Assembly (NCBI GenBank): GCA_008501825.1
Contig: QQUA01000016.1
Coordinates: 124,001 to 188,000 of the forward strand
DNA: 64,000 nt
From: Planctomycetota bacterium
GTDB taxonomy: Bacteria > Planctomycetota > UBA1135
Reading direction: 5' to 3'
How positions within the stretch are numbered: position 1 is the stretch's first letter; each line of letters starts with the position of its first letter. The translations under genes and the position numbers were made by a program. Positions 17,389-26,779 of this stretch are shown here, in pieces. Under the pieces are notes generated by a model that saw only the letters and a program-made list of their open reading frames with translations, did not search any database and was not told the origin of the DNA.

Positions 17389-18173
17389 GAAGGTCGAGCA
17401 TAAGCCCGAATCTCCAAAGAAGGAAAACCGGCTTGTTCCGCCAGCCGGGCCAAACCCTCTCGTTCCGCCAGAGCTCGAGGCAATTCCGAAGCCTGGAATT
17501 CGAAACGAGTTTGCCCTTCGCCGAGAAAACGGGCCCGAAAAATCTGATAACCCCGGGTCCGCAAGGCCTTTTCCAAAAGTTCGACTTTCGAAAGGGCCTG
17601 CAAACTCACCGGAACTCCTTCCACGATCCGGGAAGCCAGGCAGGGCGCCGCCGGTTTCTCGGCGATCGAAAGGCGCTGCAAGCGGGCATAAGCGCGAATG
17701 GATTCCTTGCCCCAACCGGCGGCTCGCAAGGGGGCCAGCACCCCCCTGCCGGCGGCGGACCGAGATCCTGGACGATCGTCTCGGTCGTCATCGGCCTGTT
17801 CACCGTAGGCCACCGGCCAATCCCGCTCCAAGGCTGGAATTTCGGCGGCAAGGAATAAAGCCTCCTTGCACCAAAAACAGCGGTCGCCCTGGTTTTGACG
17901 ATAGCGGGGATTGCGAATCTCTTCGGTTTGCAGCAGCAGCAAGTCCACGTCCAACTCGGCCGCCACCTTCAAGGCTTCGCTTTTTTCCTCCCGGGCCAGG
18001 GAGGGGCTGTCGGCCAACACCGCCAGCACTCTGGATTTGCCAAGGCAACGGCGGGCGGCATGGACCAGGACCGCCGAATCCACGCCGCCGGAATAAGCAA
18101 TCACCAACCCGGGCAACGGTTTCAGTTGCGCCGCCAAACTCGGCCAATCAAAAACCGCTTCGAGTGACTTCAT
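17385..18173 (-). CDS. larE: LarE-like ATP-dependent sulfur transferase
   Basis: 262 residues of the PP-loop ATPase fold: IAYSGGVDSAVL at the N-terminus, DRCFWCK near residue 100 (LarE R-C-x-x-C-K region) and PCLASRIVEGVPVS. In known systems LarE donates sulfur to the nicotinic-acid-derived mononucleotide to build the nickel-pincer cofactor of lactate racemase. LarB, LarC and LarA are not in the window, so the pathway assignment rests on sequence alone. It overlaps its neighbours by 4 bp on each side in the minus-strand run. Confidence 0.8.
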   Translation of the reverse strand: MKSLEAVFDWPSLAAQLKPLPGLVIAYSGGVDSAVLVHAARRCLGKSRVLAVLADSPSLAREEKSEALKVAAELDVDLLLLQTEEIRNPRYRQNQGDRCFWCKEALFLAAEIPALERDWPVAYGEQADDDRDDRPGSRSAAGRGVLAPLRAAGWGKESIRAYARLQRLSIAEKPAAPCLASRIVEGVPVSLQALSKVELLEKALRTRGYQIFRARFLGEGQTRFEFQASELPRALAEREGLARLAEQAGFPSLEIRAYARPS

Positions 18174-18739
18174 GCTTCCTGGCGTCGTTCCTCCTCAGGT
18201 AAATAGCGGTCGGCCAAGCCCAGGTAAACCGGGATCGAATGGGCCATGAATTGCCGCTCCTTTTCCCCGACTTCCCGAATGATGCGGGCGGGGACGCCGG
18301 CGACCAGCACTCCCGGAGGGATTTCCGCCCCTTCCTTGACCACCGCGCCGGCGGCCACCACGCTGCCGGCCCCGATTTTGGCTCGTCCCAAAATCACCGC
18401 CTTGATGCCGATCAAGCAACCGTCCCCGACTTCCAAACCGTGAATCACGGCCCCGTGGCCGAGGGTGCAATCGGCGCCGATCCGGCACGGCAAACCGCTG
18501 TCGGTGTGGACGATGACGCCGTCTTGCACGTTGGTTCTGGGACCGATGCTAATCGGAGCCTCGTCCCCGCGAACCACGGCTTGAAACCAGACGTTGACGT
18601 CCTCTCCTAAATCCACCTCGCCGGTGACGATGGCGTTATAGGCCACCATCGCCCCTCCGGGCATGCGCCGGAGTAGGCCTCGAGGCTCTTGCGGGTAATT
18701 GTCCGGATGGACGTCCAGGGAATTTTCGGGAGCAGACAT
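18170..18739 (-). CDS. Gamma-carbonic anhydrase-like left-handed beta-helix protein
   Basis: 189 residues with hexapeptide repeats (IGPRTNVQDGVIVH, IGADCTLGHGAVIHG, IGIKAVILGRAKIGAG) and the metal-binding histidines at VIVHTDSG and LGHGAVIHG in YrdA/PaaY-type positions. Such proteins are zinc enzymes with carbonic anhydrase or unknown acyl-related activity. Closely coupled to larE. A role in cofactor metabolism is possible but not shown. Confidence 0.85.
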   Translation of the reverse strand: MSAPENSLDVHPDNYPQEPRGLLRRMPGGAMVAYNAIVTGEVDLGEDVNVWFQAVVRGDEAPISIGPRTNVQDGVIVHTDSGLPCRIGADCTLGHGAVIHGLEVGDGCLIGIKAVILGRAKIGAGSVVAAGAVVKEGAEIPPGVLVAGVPARIIREVGEKERQFMAHSIPVYLGLADRYLPEEERRQEA

Positions 18740-18798
18740 GGAGGCAATCCGAGGGTTGGGCAGCTTTCAGGGACCTTTCGGGAACCCTTCCGAGAACG

Positions 18799-19539
18799 TT
18801 AGGAAGTCAGGAGCACGAACAACAGGGCCAAGCCGTTGTGCAGAGCGTGAACGGCCACGGTTGCCCACAAGCCGCCACCCTGCCAGTAAAGCCAACCGAA
18901 CAGCAGGCCGAGGCCGAACACCGGCGGCCAAACCGCCGGATCGTGGCCCAGGGTGAAGGCGGCGGTGGAAAACAGCAAGGCGCGCCGGGCTCCGAAATCG
19001 GCCCGCCGGCTCAGGGCTCCTTGCAAATAGCCTCGAAACAGGACTTCTTCCACCAAGGGTTGAACTCCAACCGCGAGCAAGGCCATCCAAATCAGTTCGG
19101 CCGAGGACAACTCGCTCATGCCGGAAACCACTTCTTGAACCGGAGCTTCTCCTCCGATCCAAAGGCCTACCCGGGAATAGAGCCACCAAAACAGCAGGAA
19201 AGCCGGGAGAAAAGCGAGATAAGCCCGGACCGCCCAACTCAGGCGGAGGGAACTGGACCAAGGCGGCAATGGCCCGGCGGAAAGTCGTAAAAAACCCCAA
19301 GCCAGGAGAGCCGCTCCGGCCACCAGGCTTTGCCGCATCGGCAAGTCGGTGAATCGATCGGGCCAAAGCCCCTGCACGGCCATGGGCAAACCCCAGAGCA
19401 GCACCGCCGCCCCGACCAAGGGGCCGAGTTGGGTCCTGGGTCGACCCGGAGAAGCCCGGACCGCCCGTGGCGCCGAAGCCAGCACCACGCAGGCCACCAA
19501 AGCCACCGGTGGCAACAGCAGAAAGGCCCAGAAGATCAC
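18799..19539 (-). CDS. CPBP family intramembrane metalloprotease
   Basis: About 246 residues, multi-spanning, with the CPBP (Abi) motifs [13 protein letters not shown] (EExxxR), [10 protein letters not shown] and [12 protein letters not shown]. These proteins include Rce1-like CAAX proteases and bacteriocin-immunity proteins. The ORF runs to 19638, but GTG 19539 is favoured because it overlaps the thiG stop as GTGA and begins directly at the first hydrophobic helix. The similar-length ORF 18767-19642 is a frame shadow. Confidence 0.8.
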   Translation of the reverse strand: MIFWAFLLLPPVALVACVVLASAPRAVRASPGRPRTQLGPLVGAAVLLWGLPMAVQGLWPDRFTDLPMRQSLVAGAALLAWGFLRLSAGPLPPWSSSLRLSWAVRAYLAFLPAFLLFWWLYSRVGLWIGGEAPVQEVVSGMSELSSAELIWMALLAVGVQPLVEEVLFRGYLQGALSRRADFGARRALLFSTAAFTLGHDPAVWPPVFGLGLLFGWLYWQGGGLWATVAVHALHNGLALLFVLLTS

Positions 19540-20336
19540 GCGCCGGCCCCGACCACTCCGATTTCCGGAGAGGAGGCGGTGGCGTAGGGCTTCCGCGGGA
19601 TCCGTCCGGCCAGGAAGGCGTCCCGACCGGCCAGGCAAGCATCCCGCATGGCCCGGGCCATGCGAATCGGTTGCCGGGCTTGGGCCACGGCGGTGTTCAA
19701 CAACACCCCGTCGGCCCCCAATTCCATGGTGATGGCCACGTCGCTGGCAGTGCCCACTCCGGCGTCCACGATCACCGGCACCTGCAAAGCTTCCACGATC
19801 AAGCGGATGTTCAGGGGATTCAAAATCCCCTGGCCGCTACCGATCGGGGAACCGGCGGGCATCACCGCCGCTGCTCCGGCCTGCTCCAGACGCTGCGCCT
19901 GGATGACGTCGTCGCTGGTGTAGACCATGACCGTAAATCCTTCCTGGACAAGGATCTTGGTCGCCTCCAAGGTGGCCACCGGATCCGGCAGCAAGGTCTT
20001 TTTGCAACCCAGGACTTCCAGCTTGACCAAAGAGGTGTCGAGCATTTCCCGAGCCAGCCGGGCGGTCCTTAAAGCCGACTCCAGGTCGAAACAGCCGGCG
20101 GTATTGGGAAGCATGGCCAACCGCTCACGGTCCAGATAATCCAAAAACGCCTCGCCCGGAGTTTCGTCGGCGGGAATCCGGCGCACCGCCACGGTGACGC
20201 ATTCGGTTCCCGAAACGGCCAGGGCGTCCCGCATCTCGGCGTAGCTCTGGTACTTGCCGGTGCCCAGGAACAAGCGGGAGCGGAAGCGGAATTCGCCGAC
20301 CTCGAGCAGGTCGTCGGCAGGGATCTTGGATTCCAC
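19536..20336 (-). CDS. thiG: Thiazole synthase ThiG
   Basis: About 266 residues of the ThiG TIM barrel: [65 protein letters not shown] with the Schiff-base lysine, and [13 protein letters not shown] / [12 protein letters not shown] / LLNTAVAQA. It condenses deoxyxylulose phosphate, dehydroglycine and ThiS-thiocarboxylate sulfur into the thiamine thiazole. The ORF opens at 20438, which would overlap thiS. GTG 20336 gives a better family start, though no strong ribosome site is visible. It lies directly downstream of thiS. Confidence 0.9.
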   Translation of the reverse strand: MESKIPADDLLEVGEFRFRSRLFLGTGKYQSYAEMRDALAVSGTECVTVAVRRIPADETPGEAFLDYLDRERLAMLPNTAGCFDLESALRTARLAREMLDTSLVKLEVLGCKKTLLPDPVATLEATKILVQEGFTVMVYTSDDVIQAQRLEQAGAAAVMPAGSPIGSGQGILNPLNIRLIVEALQVPVIVDAGVGTASDVAITMELGADGVLLNTAVAQARQPIRMARAMRDACLAGRDAFLAGRIPRKPYATASSPEIGVVGAGA

Positions 20337-20373
20337 GGGAATCAACGGGGCTAGGGAAAAGGAGGGAAATGGA

Positions 20374-20604
20374 TCAACCGCCACCGACCAAACGGACCAC
20401 CTCCAGCCGATCGCCGTCGGCCAATTGGGTGGATGCATGGGCGGCTTTGGGAACCACCCGGCCGTTGCGCTCCACCGCCACTCCCGGCCCGGCCACCTCG
20501 AGGCTTTGCAAAAGCTCGGCCAGGGTCATGGCCTGGGGAAAGCTCCGGGCTTGGCCGTTGATCTGCAACTGCATTTCGCCGGACCGATCGTGGGGAGAAC
20601 TCAT
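20374..20604 (-). CDS. thiS: Sulfur carrier protein ThiS
   Basis: 76 residues (or 66 from the internal ATG at 20574, MQLQINGQ, the usual ThiS length). The ubiquitin-like fold is indicated by [23 protein letters not shown] and [14 protein letters not shown], with the required C-terminal Gly-Gly. It carries sulfur as a thiocarboxylate to ThiG, encoded 37 bp downstream. No thiF, thiO/thiH or thiC is in the window. Confidence 0.85.
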   Translation of the reverse strand: MSSPHDRSGEMQLQINGQARSFPQAMTLAELLQSLEVAGPGVAVERNGRVVPKAAHASTQLADGDRLEVVRLVGGG

Positions 20605-20689
20605 CGACCGTCCATTCTAGACTTTCGGCCCTTCCCCGGGGCTTCTTGGAAAGCCTTCCAAAGGCCATAGAAAGATTGCAGCTTCAAGA

Positions 20690-20920
20690 CAATCGCCTTA
20701 TCCTATTGGCGGTCCTATGGCTACCCTTTGGGTTGCAAAGGGTGATTGAGTAGGTCCGCCTTTCGGGGCTCCTGTCCGCAGGTGGTCACGACGGGTTTGA
20801 CCTACTGGGCAACCGCAAGTTTCCTTGCGGTCCATCGGGTGTGCGGGGATTTCCTGCACACCCGATTTCTGTGCCACGGCACGGGGATCGGCCTTCACCC
20901 GGGGCTTGGAGTCGAAAAAG
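20690..20920 (+). promoter_or_regulatory. Highly structured leader upstream of nusA
   Basis: A 317-bp gap between the divergent thiS and nusA genes contains a dense series of perfect inverted repeats: CCCTTTG/CAAAGGG (20724-20742), AGTAGGTC/GACCTACT (20749-20806), ACCGCAAG/CTTGCGGT (20812-20831), ATCGGGTGTGC/GCACACCCGAT (20834-20866) and GTGCC/GGCAC (20871-20882). None is followed by a clear U-tract. The arrangement suggests a structured 5' untranslated RNA controlling the nusA-infB operon, possibly NusA-dependent autoregulation. No Rfam family was recognised. rimP, often found just before nusA, is absent. Confidence 0.6.
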
Positions 20921-20921
20921 G

Positions 20922-22325
20922 ATGCGCAAAGAAGAAGTTCTGAGGATGATTGATGCGATCCACCGCGAACGCGGGGTGGATCGGGATGTCCTATTCAGTG
21001 CCCTGGAAGAGGCTCTAAGCACCGCGACGCGCAAGCGGATGGGTTTGGTGGAAGGTTTGGAAGTGCGGATCAATCGGCGCAATGGGGAAATTTCCCTGGT
21101 TGCCCCCGACGGCACGGTCTCCTTTCCTTCCGCCGAAGAATTAGGCCGCATCGCCGCCCAAACCACCAAGCAAGTCTTCATGCAGAAGATTCGGGAGGCG
21201 GAGCGGGACAAAGTCTTCGATTCCTTTGAAGACCTGGTCGGCTCGATCGTCCCGGCGGTGGTCCACAAGCTGGAAGGTCCCAACGTGATCTTGCAGCTTT
21301 CCGGCCGCACCGAAGCCCTGTTGCCCCGCTCCGAACGGGTGCCCTCCGAACGCCTTCACGTCGGCGACCGCCTGCGGGTGCTGATCAAGGAGGTGCGCAA
21401 AGAAGGTTCCCGGGTGGTCATCATCGTTTCCCGCAAGGACGAAAGCTTCGTCAAGAAGTTGTTCGAAGTGGAAGTCCCGGAAATTGCCGAAGGCTTGATC
21501 CGGGTGATGCGGGTGGCTCGGGACCCGGGCTATCGCTGCAAGGTGGCGGTGTACTCCATGGATGAGCGGGTCGATTGCATCGGCGCCTGCCTTGGCCTCC
21601 GCGGCACCCGCATTCGCAACATCAACGATGAAGTCGGCGCCGAGAAGATCGACATCATCGAATGGAGCGACTCCCTGGAAGAGTTGGTTCAAAACGCCCT
21701 GAAGCCGGCGAAAAACATCCCGATCGATCACATCTTTCCCGACGAGGAAGCCCAATCGGTCTTCGTCCTGGTCAGTGAAGAGCAAAAGCCCTTGGCCATC
21801 GGCATGGGCGGGCGCAACGTTCGTCTCGCCGCCCGCATCGTCGGTTGGGAAATCGAAATCAAGACTCCCGCGGAATACGAAGCCGAGCTGCTGGCCGCCG
21901 AGTCCGGCGACCGCGGGGACCGCGGGGACCGCGGGGACCGCAGTGAAAGGATGGAACGACGGGAACCGGTTCGACCGGATTCCGGCCGGCATGAATCCCC
22001 GGAGGGAGGCAGCCCCCGGCAAGCTCCGGAAGCCGTCCCGGAACCGGAAGGCGAAGCGGCCCCGGCCGATGCCGATCCGGTCGCGGATTCGGCGGGATTC
22101 GCCGACGAAGACTTTGACGACAGTGATTTCCCCAAGGCTGGGGAAGATTTTCCGACCGTCCCGGATCACATGGACGACGACTTGGAAACCCCCGATGCGC
22201 CCACCCCTCGGCGGGCCGCCCGCCGGGCTTCGACCGTAGCCAGAGAAGCTCCTGAACCCACCGTTCCTGACGCGGAACGAAAACCTACCGAAGGTGGTGA
22301 TCCGAACCAGGAGGTGGAAGGTTGA
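20922..22325 (+). CDS. nusA: Transcription elongation/termination factor NusA
   Basis: 467 residues. The N-terminal RNA-polymerase-binding domain (VLRMIDAIHRERGVDRDVLF) is followed by an S1 domain (VPAVVHKLEGPNVILQLSGRTEALLP) and KH1/KH2 (VDCIGACLGLRGTRI, EKIDIIEWS, LAIGMGGRNVRLAARI). The last ~130 residues are an acidic, disordered-looking tail that starts with four GDR repeats. ATG 20922 follows AAAAGGA. It overlaps infB by 4 bp (TTGA), as expected for the conserved nusA-infB operon. Confidence 0.95.
   Translation: MRKEEVLRMIDAIHRERGVDRDVLFSALEEALSTATRKRMGLVEGLEVRINRRNGEISLVAPDGTVSFPSAEELGRIAAQTTKQVFMQKIREAERDKVFDSFEDLVGSIVPAVVHKLEGPNVILQLSGRTEALLPRSERVPSERLHVGDRLRVLIKEVRKEGSRVVIIVSRKDESFVKKLFEVEVPEIAEGLIRVMRVARDPGYRCKVAVYSMDERVDCIGACLGLRGTRIRNINDEVGAEKIDIIEWSDSLEELVQNALKPAKNIPIDHIFPDEEAQSVFVLVSEEQKPLAIGMGGRNVRLAARIVGWEIEIKTPAEYEAELLAAESGDRGDRGDRGDRSERMERREPVRPDSGRHESPEGGSPRQAPEAVPEPEGEAAPADADPVADSAGFADEDFDDSDFPKAGEDFPTVPDHMDDDLETPDAPTPRRAARRASTVAREAPEPTVPDAERKPTEGGDPNQEVEG
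21905..21942 (+). repeat. 9-bp tandem repeat inside nusA
   Basis: About four copies of CGCGGGGAC-type units encode a Gly-Asp-Arg repeat at the junction between the KH domains and the acidic tail of NusA. Perfect units suggest recent slippage. The frame is kept. Confidence 0.7.
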
Positions 22326-25300
22326 GCGGCGACAAGGTCAAGGTTTTCACCCTGGCGAAGCGCTACGGTTTCAAGTCCTCCGAGTTCGTCAAGATCCTCG
22401 GAGACATCGGTTTCCCGGTACGCTCCTACCAAGCCTCGGTGGAGGATTGGGACGTCCCGGTTATTGAAGAACGGCTCTTGCGCGGCGGCCTGATCCAGGC
22501 TTCCCAGGCCACCACCCTGCAGGAAGAGGCTGAAGCGGCGGAAGAAGAAGCCACCAGCGACGCCCCGAGCTGGCAACAGCTCATGGACTCGGCGGCGAAG
22601 GCCGAAGCCGAAGCGGAGGCCGTGGCTGAACCGCAAGTCGAGGCGGTCGCCGAAACCCCGGTGGAAAGCACGCCGGCTGCGGAAACCGCTCCGGCCGAGC
22701 AAGCCCCTGCGGAGGCCATCGACTCCGAACCGGAAACCCTGCCCGCCGAAGCGGAGGCAGAGGTTGCCGACACTCCGCTTTCACCCCAGGCCGAAGCCGC
22801 CGAGGCGGAAAGCCCGGCCGAAGCCGAAGCGGACGCCGAACCGGAACCGGCGGAAACCCCTGAACCCAGGGTCGAGGCCGCCCCTCCGGTTGAAGAAGAA
22901 GCGGCGGCACCGGTCGAAGTAACTTCCCCCACTCCGACCGAGTCCGATTCCGACCTGACCGAGGACTCCACCCCGGCTCCCGAAGCGGCGGAAACCGAGC
23001 CTTCCCCCAGCCCCACCCCCGAACCGGTCGCTCAGGAAACTATTCCTGAACCGGCCGCTCCTTCCCCCACCCCTGAGCCTGATTTGGCCTCGGAAACTTC
23101 GACTACTCAGCCGGCCCCTGCAGAAGCCGCGGTTGCGCCGAAGCGCAAGAAACCGCCGACCCCCACCCCTTCCAAGAAGCGGTCCAAAGCCGAGCCGGCC
23201 AAGATCTTATTTGCCCAAAACAACCTGCGCCGTAGCGACCGAGCCGGCCAAGACTCTGAGGACCTGCCGCGGTCGGAACGGAAAGCCGCTCCCCAAGCCG
23301 GCGCTCCTCAAGCCAAGGCAGGAAGCCCGCAAAAGCGGCGGGAAAAGGATCGGCAGGCGCCTCAGGCCAAAGCCGGTGCCCCGGGTTCCGGTCCGGCGGC
23401 CAAGGGTGCCGGGGCGAAAGCGGTTCCGGAAGCCGGACGCCCCGCCGGTAAGAAGGAAGGCGGCAAGGGCAAGAAGGCCAAGGGCAAGGACGGTTCCAAG
23501 ACCCCGCCCAAGCCCAAGCCCCGCCAAGGCGCCAAGAAGGTCGGCATGATCGACTTGGAGGCCCTGGGCCTGGTCAAGGCCAAGCAGGCCAAGGATCGCC
23601 GCAACGTCACCTTCACCGACGTCCGCGACCGGGAGAACGCCCGTCGCCGCAACCAGCGCACCCGCCAGCGCGAGCGCTTGAAGCAACGTCGCTCCGGACA
23701 GTTGGGTCCGGCCAAGGTTTCCACCATCGATCGGAAATCCGAGGTCGTCCTCGACGCCCCGGTGACGGTGAAATCTTTCTCCCTGGCCACCGGCGTCGCG
23801 GTCAACCAAATCCTCGGCAAGTTGATGCGGATGGGCACGATGGCCAACGTCAACGCCGCCTTGGACGAGGACACGGTCGAGGTCCTGGCCGACGATCTGG
23901 GCATCCCGGTCCGGTTAAAGCAATCGGAAGACGTGGAAGAAAGCTTGATGGAGGAAATCCAGGAAGCCCGCCAGGCCCTGGACGACAGCACCATCGAGCC
24001 CCGACCTCCGGTCATTGCTTTCCTCGGTCACGTCGACCACGGCAAGACCACCCTGATCGACGCCATTCGCAACACCAAGGTGGCCCAGGGCGAAGCCGGT
24101 GGCATTACCCAGCACATCGCCGCTTCCATGGTGACCATGGATGACGGCCGCCGGGTGGCCATCATCGACACCCCGGGTCACGAGGCCTTCACCGCCATGC
24201 GGGCTCGAGGCGCCCACACCACCGACCTGGTGGTCTTGGTGGTCGCCGCCGACGACGGCGTGATGCCCCAAACCGAGGAAGCCGCCAACCACGCCAAGGC
24301 CGCCGGCGTGCCGATTGTGGTAGCGATCAACAAGGTCGATGCCCCCGGCGCCAACGCCGACAAAGTGCGGGCGGAATTGGCCGGCATCGGCATTCAAAGC
24401 GAAGAATGGGGTGGAGAAATCGGCATGATCGAGGTCTCCGCTTTGCGCCGCACCGGCATTCAAGAACTGCTTGAGCGGGTCCTGTTAGAAGCCGAAGTCC
24501 TGGAACTCGCCGCCCATGCTCGGGGCGACGCCATGGGCACGGTGCTGGAATCGCAGATTTCCGAAGGCCGCGGCAAGGTCGCCGACGTGTTGGTTCAAGA
24601 CGGCACCTTGAAGACCGGCGACGTGGTGTTGGCCGGCCACTCCTATGGCAAGATCCGGCGCATGTACGACCACCGCAGCAAGGTGGTGAAAAAAGCCGGT
24701 CCCTCCACTCCGGTGGTGCTGCTGGGTTTGAACGAGATGCCCCCGGCCGGCGAGCGGTTTTACGTGGTGCGGAACATGGCCGCCGCCAAGGAAGTGGCCG
24801 AAAAGCGGGTGCAACACCTGCACGAGGCGGAACGGGCGGAAAAATCGAAGATCGGCTTGGCCAACATCTTCGACCGCATGGAAGAAGACAGCCTTGCCCG
24901 CATCAACGTGGTCCTGAAGGTCGACGTGCAGGGTTCCCTGGAAGTATTACGGGATACCTTGCCGGGCTTGTCCAACGACGAAGTCCGAGTTTCTTTGGTT
25001 CACAGCGGCGTCGGCGGCATCACCGAATCCGACGTTCAGTTGGCCGAAACCACTGAAGCCATCGTCATCGGCTTCAACGTCGGTCCGGACAGCAAGGCCA
25101 AACGCTACGCTGAGAAGAACGGCGTGGAGGTACGGAAGTACAACGTCATTTACGAAATGACCGAGGACTTGCAGTTGGCCATTCAGGGCATGTTGCGGCC
25201 CGACATTGTCGAAGAAAACCGCGGCAAGCTGGATGTGTTGCAAGTGTTCCGTTCTTCTCGCTTCGGCACCATCGCCGGTTGTGCGGTCAGCGAAGGAGAA

Positions 25301-25537
25301 GTCTCGCGAGCCTACTCGATTCGGATCGTGCGCAACGGTCGGGTGGTTCACGACGGCGAGATCGAATCCTTGCGTCACCTCAAGGACGACGTCCGCCAAG
25401 TCAAGGCCGGCAGCGAATGCGGTGTCCGGGTGGCGGGTTACGATTCGGTCCAAGTCGGCGACGTCTTGGAAGCCTACGAGAAGGTGGAAAAGAGTCGCTC
25501 GCTGGAAGAATCGGAACTGGCGGAACAAGAGTCCTGA
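22322..25537 (+). CDS. infB: Translation initiation factor IF-2
   Basis: 1071 residues. A short N-terminal IF2_N-like domain ([20 protein letters not shown]) leads into ~450 residues of Ala/Glu/Pro-rich and then Lys-rich low complexity. A second IF2_N domain ([20 protein letters not shown]) and the GTPase follow: [12 protein letters not shown] (about residue 570), DTPGHEAF and NKVDAPGA, then domains II-IV. It brings fMet-tRNA to the 30S subunit. Start TTG 22322 overlaps the nusA stop and has AGGAGG eight bases upstream. The length, about 180 residues above E. coli IF-2, is explained by the linker. Confidence 0.95.
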   Translation: MSGDKVKVFTLAKRYGFKSSEFVKILGDIGFPVRSYQASVEDWDVPVIEERLLRGGLIQASQATTLQEEAEAAEEEATSDAPSWQQLMDSAAKAEAEAEAVAEPQVEAVAETPVESTPAAETAPAEQAPAEAIDSEPETLPAEAEAEVADTPLSPQAEAAEAESPAEAEADAEPEPAETPEPRVEAAPPVEEEAAAPVEVTSPTPTESDSDLTEDSTPAPEAAETEPSPSPTPEPVAQETIPEPAAPSPTPEPDLASETSTTQPAPAEAAVAPKRKKPPTPTPSKKRSKAEPAKILFAQNNLRRSDRAGQDSEDLPRSERKAAPQAGAPQAKAGSPQKRREKDRQAPQAKAGAPGSGPAAKGAGAKAVPEAGRPAGKKEGGKGKKAKGKDGSKTPPKPKPRQGAKKVGMIDLEALGLVKAKQAKDRRNVTFTDVRDRENARRRNQRTRQRERLKQRRSGQLGPAKVSTIDRKSEVVLDAPVTVKSFSLATGVAVNQILGKLMRMGTMANVNAALDEDTVEVLADDLGIPVRLKQSEDVEESLMEEIQEARQALDDSTIEPRPPVIAFLGHVDHGKTTLIDAIRNTKVAQGEAGGITQHIAASMVTMDDGRRVAIIDTPGHEAFTAMRARGAHTTDLVVLVVAADDGVMPQTEEAANHAKAAGVPIVVAINKVDAPGANADKVRAELAGIGIQSEEWGGEIGMIEVSALRRTGIQELLERVLLEAEVLELAAHARGDAMGTVLESQISEGRGKVADVLVQDGTLKTGDVVLAGHSYGKIRRMYDHRSKVVKKAGPSTPVVLLGLNEMPPAGERFYVVRNMAAAKEVAEKRVQHLHEAERAEKSKIGLANIFDRMEEDSLARINVVLKVDVQGSLEVLRDTLPGLSNDEVRVSLVHSGVGGITESDVQLAETTEAIVIGFNVGPDSKAKRYAEKNGVEVRKYNVIYEMTEDLQLAIQGMLRPDIVEENRGKLDVLQVFRSSRFGTIAGCAVSEGEVSRAYSIRIVRNGRVVHDGEIESLRHLKDDVRQVKAGSECGVRVAGYDSVQVGDVLEAYEKVEKSRSLEESELAEQES

Positions 25538-25554
25538 TTTCCTGCTGAACCCCC

Positions 25555-26007
25555 GTGGCCAGCGAACGTCGCCGCCGCCAAATCGCCCGCCAGATTCAAG
25601 AACGACTGGCGATGGTCCTTCTCACCGAAATGAAGGATCCGCGGGCCGCTTTCATGACCATCACCGAGGTCGAATTGAACGGCGATTTGTCGGTCGCCAA
25701 GGTGCGCTACTCGGTTTTGCAACAAAAGCCGAACGACAAGGCTCGGGTGGCCTCGCTGCTACAACACGCTCACGGCTTTTTGCGCACCCAGGCGGCCCGG
25801 GCGGTCGACTTGCGACAAGCGCCCGAATTGGTGTTCGAATACGACGAAGGTCCGGAACGGGCCGATCGCATCGCCCGCTTGATCCAGGAAGTTCAGCCGG
25901 CGGAGCCCGACTTCGACCCGACGGAAGAAGACTCGGACACGGGAGAACTCCCGGAAGCCGAGGGAAAATCCAGGCTTCCGGATGACCCGGCCGCCGCAGG
26001 ATCCTGA
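25555..26007 (+). CDS. rbfA: Ribosome-binding factor A
   Basis: 150 residues with the type II KH fold: RRRRQIARQIQERLAMVLL, KDPRAAFMTITEVELNGDLSVAKVRYSV, RTQAARAVDLRQAPELVFEYDEG. RbfA assists 16S 5'-end processing and cold adaptation of the 30S subunit. GTG start, 17 bp after infB. An acidic tail of ~35 residues follows the core domain. The 3' end overlaps the following methyltransferase gene by 26 bp. Confidence 0.9.
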   Translation: MASERRRRQIARQIQERLAMVLLTEMKDPRAAFMTITEVELNGDLSVAKVRYSVLQQKPNDKARVASLLQHAHGFLRTQAARAVDLRQAPELVFEYDEGPERADRIARLIQEVQPAEPDFDPTEEDSDTGELPEAEGKSRLPDDPAAAGS

Positions 26008-26779
26008 GCAAGCTCCCCGCCGTCTGCGCCGGGCGGAAGCGGTATTGTCCCGCCGCAGCGAGCGAATTCTGTTGGTATTGGAACGTTGCGTCGACAGCCT
26101 GAATCACGTTGCCGTCCTGCGTACGGCGGAGTTGTTCGGCATCCAGGACGTTTGGACAGTGGCTCCTGAACCGGGTTGGCGGGCTCCGAATCGAAAAATC
26201 ACCCGGGGTTCGTGGTTGTGGTTGAGCAACCGGCATTTCTTTACTCCCGAGGCCTGCATCGATGCTTTGCGGGATGAAGGACGCACGATATGGGCCACCG
26301 ATTTAAACGAAGGAGCCATGGCTCTGGATTCGGGCCCGCTACAGGTTCCGGAAAAGCTGGCCCTGGTCATCGGCCGGGAATCGGACGGCGTTTCGCCGAT
26401 GATGTTGCAAGCCGCCGATCAACGGGTGTTTCTGCCCATGCACGGCTTTACCAGTTCCTTCAATCTCAGCGTGGCCGCCGGCTTGTTGTTGCAAAGATTA
26501 TTTGACGCTTGCCCCGAAGCTCGCGGCGACATGCGGGAAAGCCGCAAAGCCGAGTTGCGAGCCGAGTGGTACCGCAAATTGGCCAAGAACGAAAGTCAGC
26601 GCAAGGCTTTTGAAGCTTGGTTGGACCATCCGCCGCCGCCCTTTGATTCGGTGGAGCCTCCTCCCTTGTCCCGGGCGCCGCGGGTATCCAAAAAGATTCG
26701 CGAACGCAACCGGACTTTGGAAGAAACCGCTCGCCGGCGAGAGCAGGATCTCAATGCCCGGCGGGGTTTGACTCCTTGA
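25982..26779 (+). CDS. trmH: SpoU/TrmH-family RNA 2'-O-methyltransferase
   Basis: 265 residues with the three SPOUT motifs: NHVAVLRTAELFG with the catalytic arginine (motif 1), LALVIGRESDGVSPMML (motif 2) and LPMHGFTSSFNLSVAAGLLL (motif 3). The wording closest to tRNA Gm18 methyltransferase TrmH is NxxAVLRT and SFNLSVAA. C-terminal extensions rich in basic residues (KKIRERNRTLEETARR) may bind RNA. It belongs to the nusA-infB-rbfA operon and overlaps the convergent kinase gene by 29 bp. Confidence 0.85.
   Translation: MTRPPQDPEQAPRRLRRAEAVLSRRSERILLVLERCVDSLNHVAVLRTAELFGIQDVWTVAPEPGWRAPNRKITRGSWLWLSNRHFFTPEACIDALRDEGRTIWATDLNEGAMALDSGPLQVPEKLALVIGRESDGVSPMMLQAADQRVFLPMHGFTSSFNLSVAAGLLLQRLFDACPEARGDMRESRKAELRAEWYRKLAKNESQRKAFEAWLDHPPPPFDSVEPPPLSRAPRVSKKIRERNRTLEETARRREQDLNARRGLTP

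Noticed and set aside
18767-19642. 291-aa ORF overlapping the CPBP protease gene
   Set aside because: Arg/Gly/Pro-rich shadow in another frame; the CPBP motifs are in the 18799-19539 frame.
21905-21942. Short tandem repeat as a CRISPR-like array
   Set aside because: Units are 9 bp with no spacers and code in frame for Gly-Asp-Arg in NusA. No CRISPR array was seen anywhere in the window.
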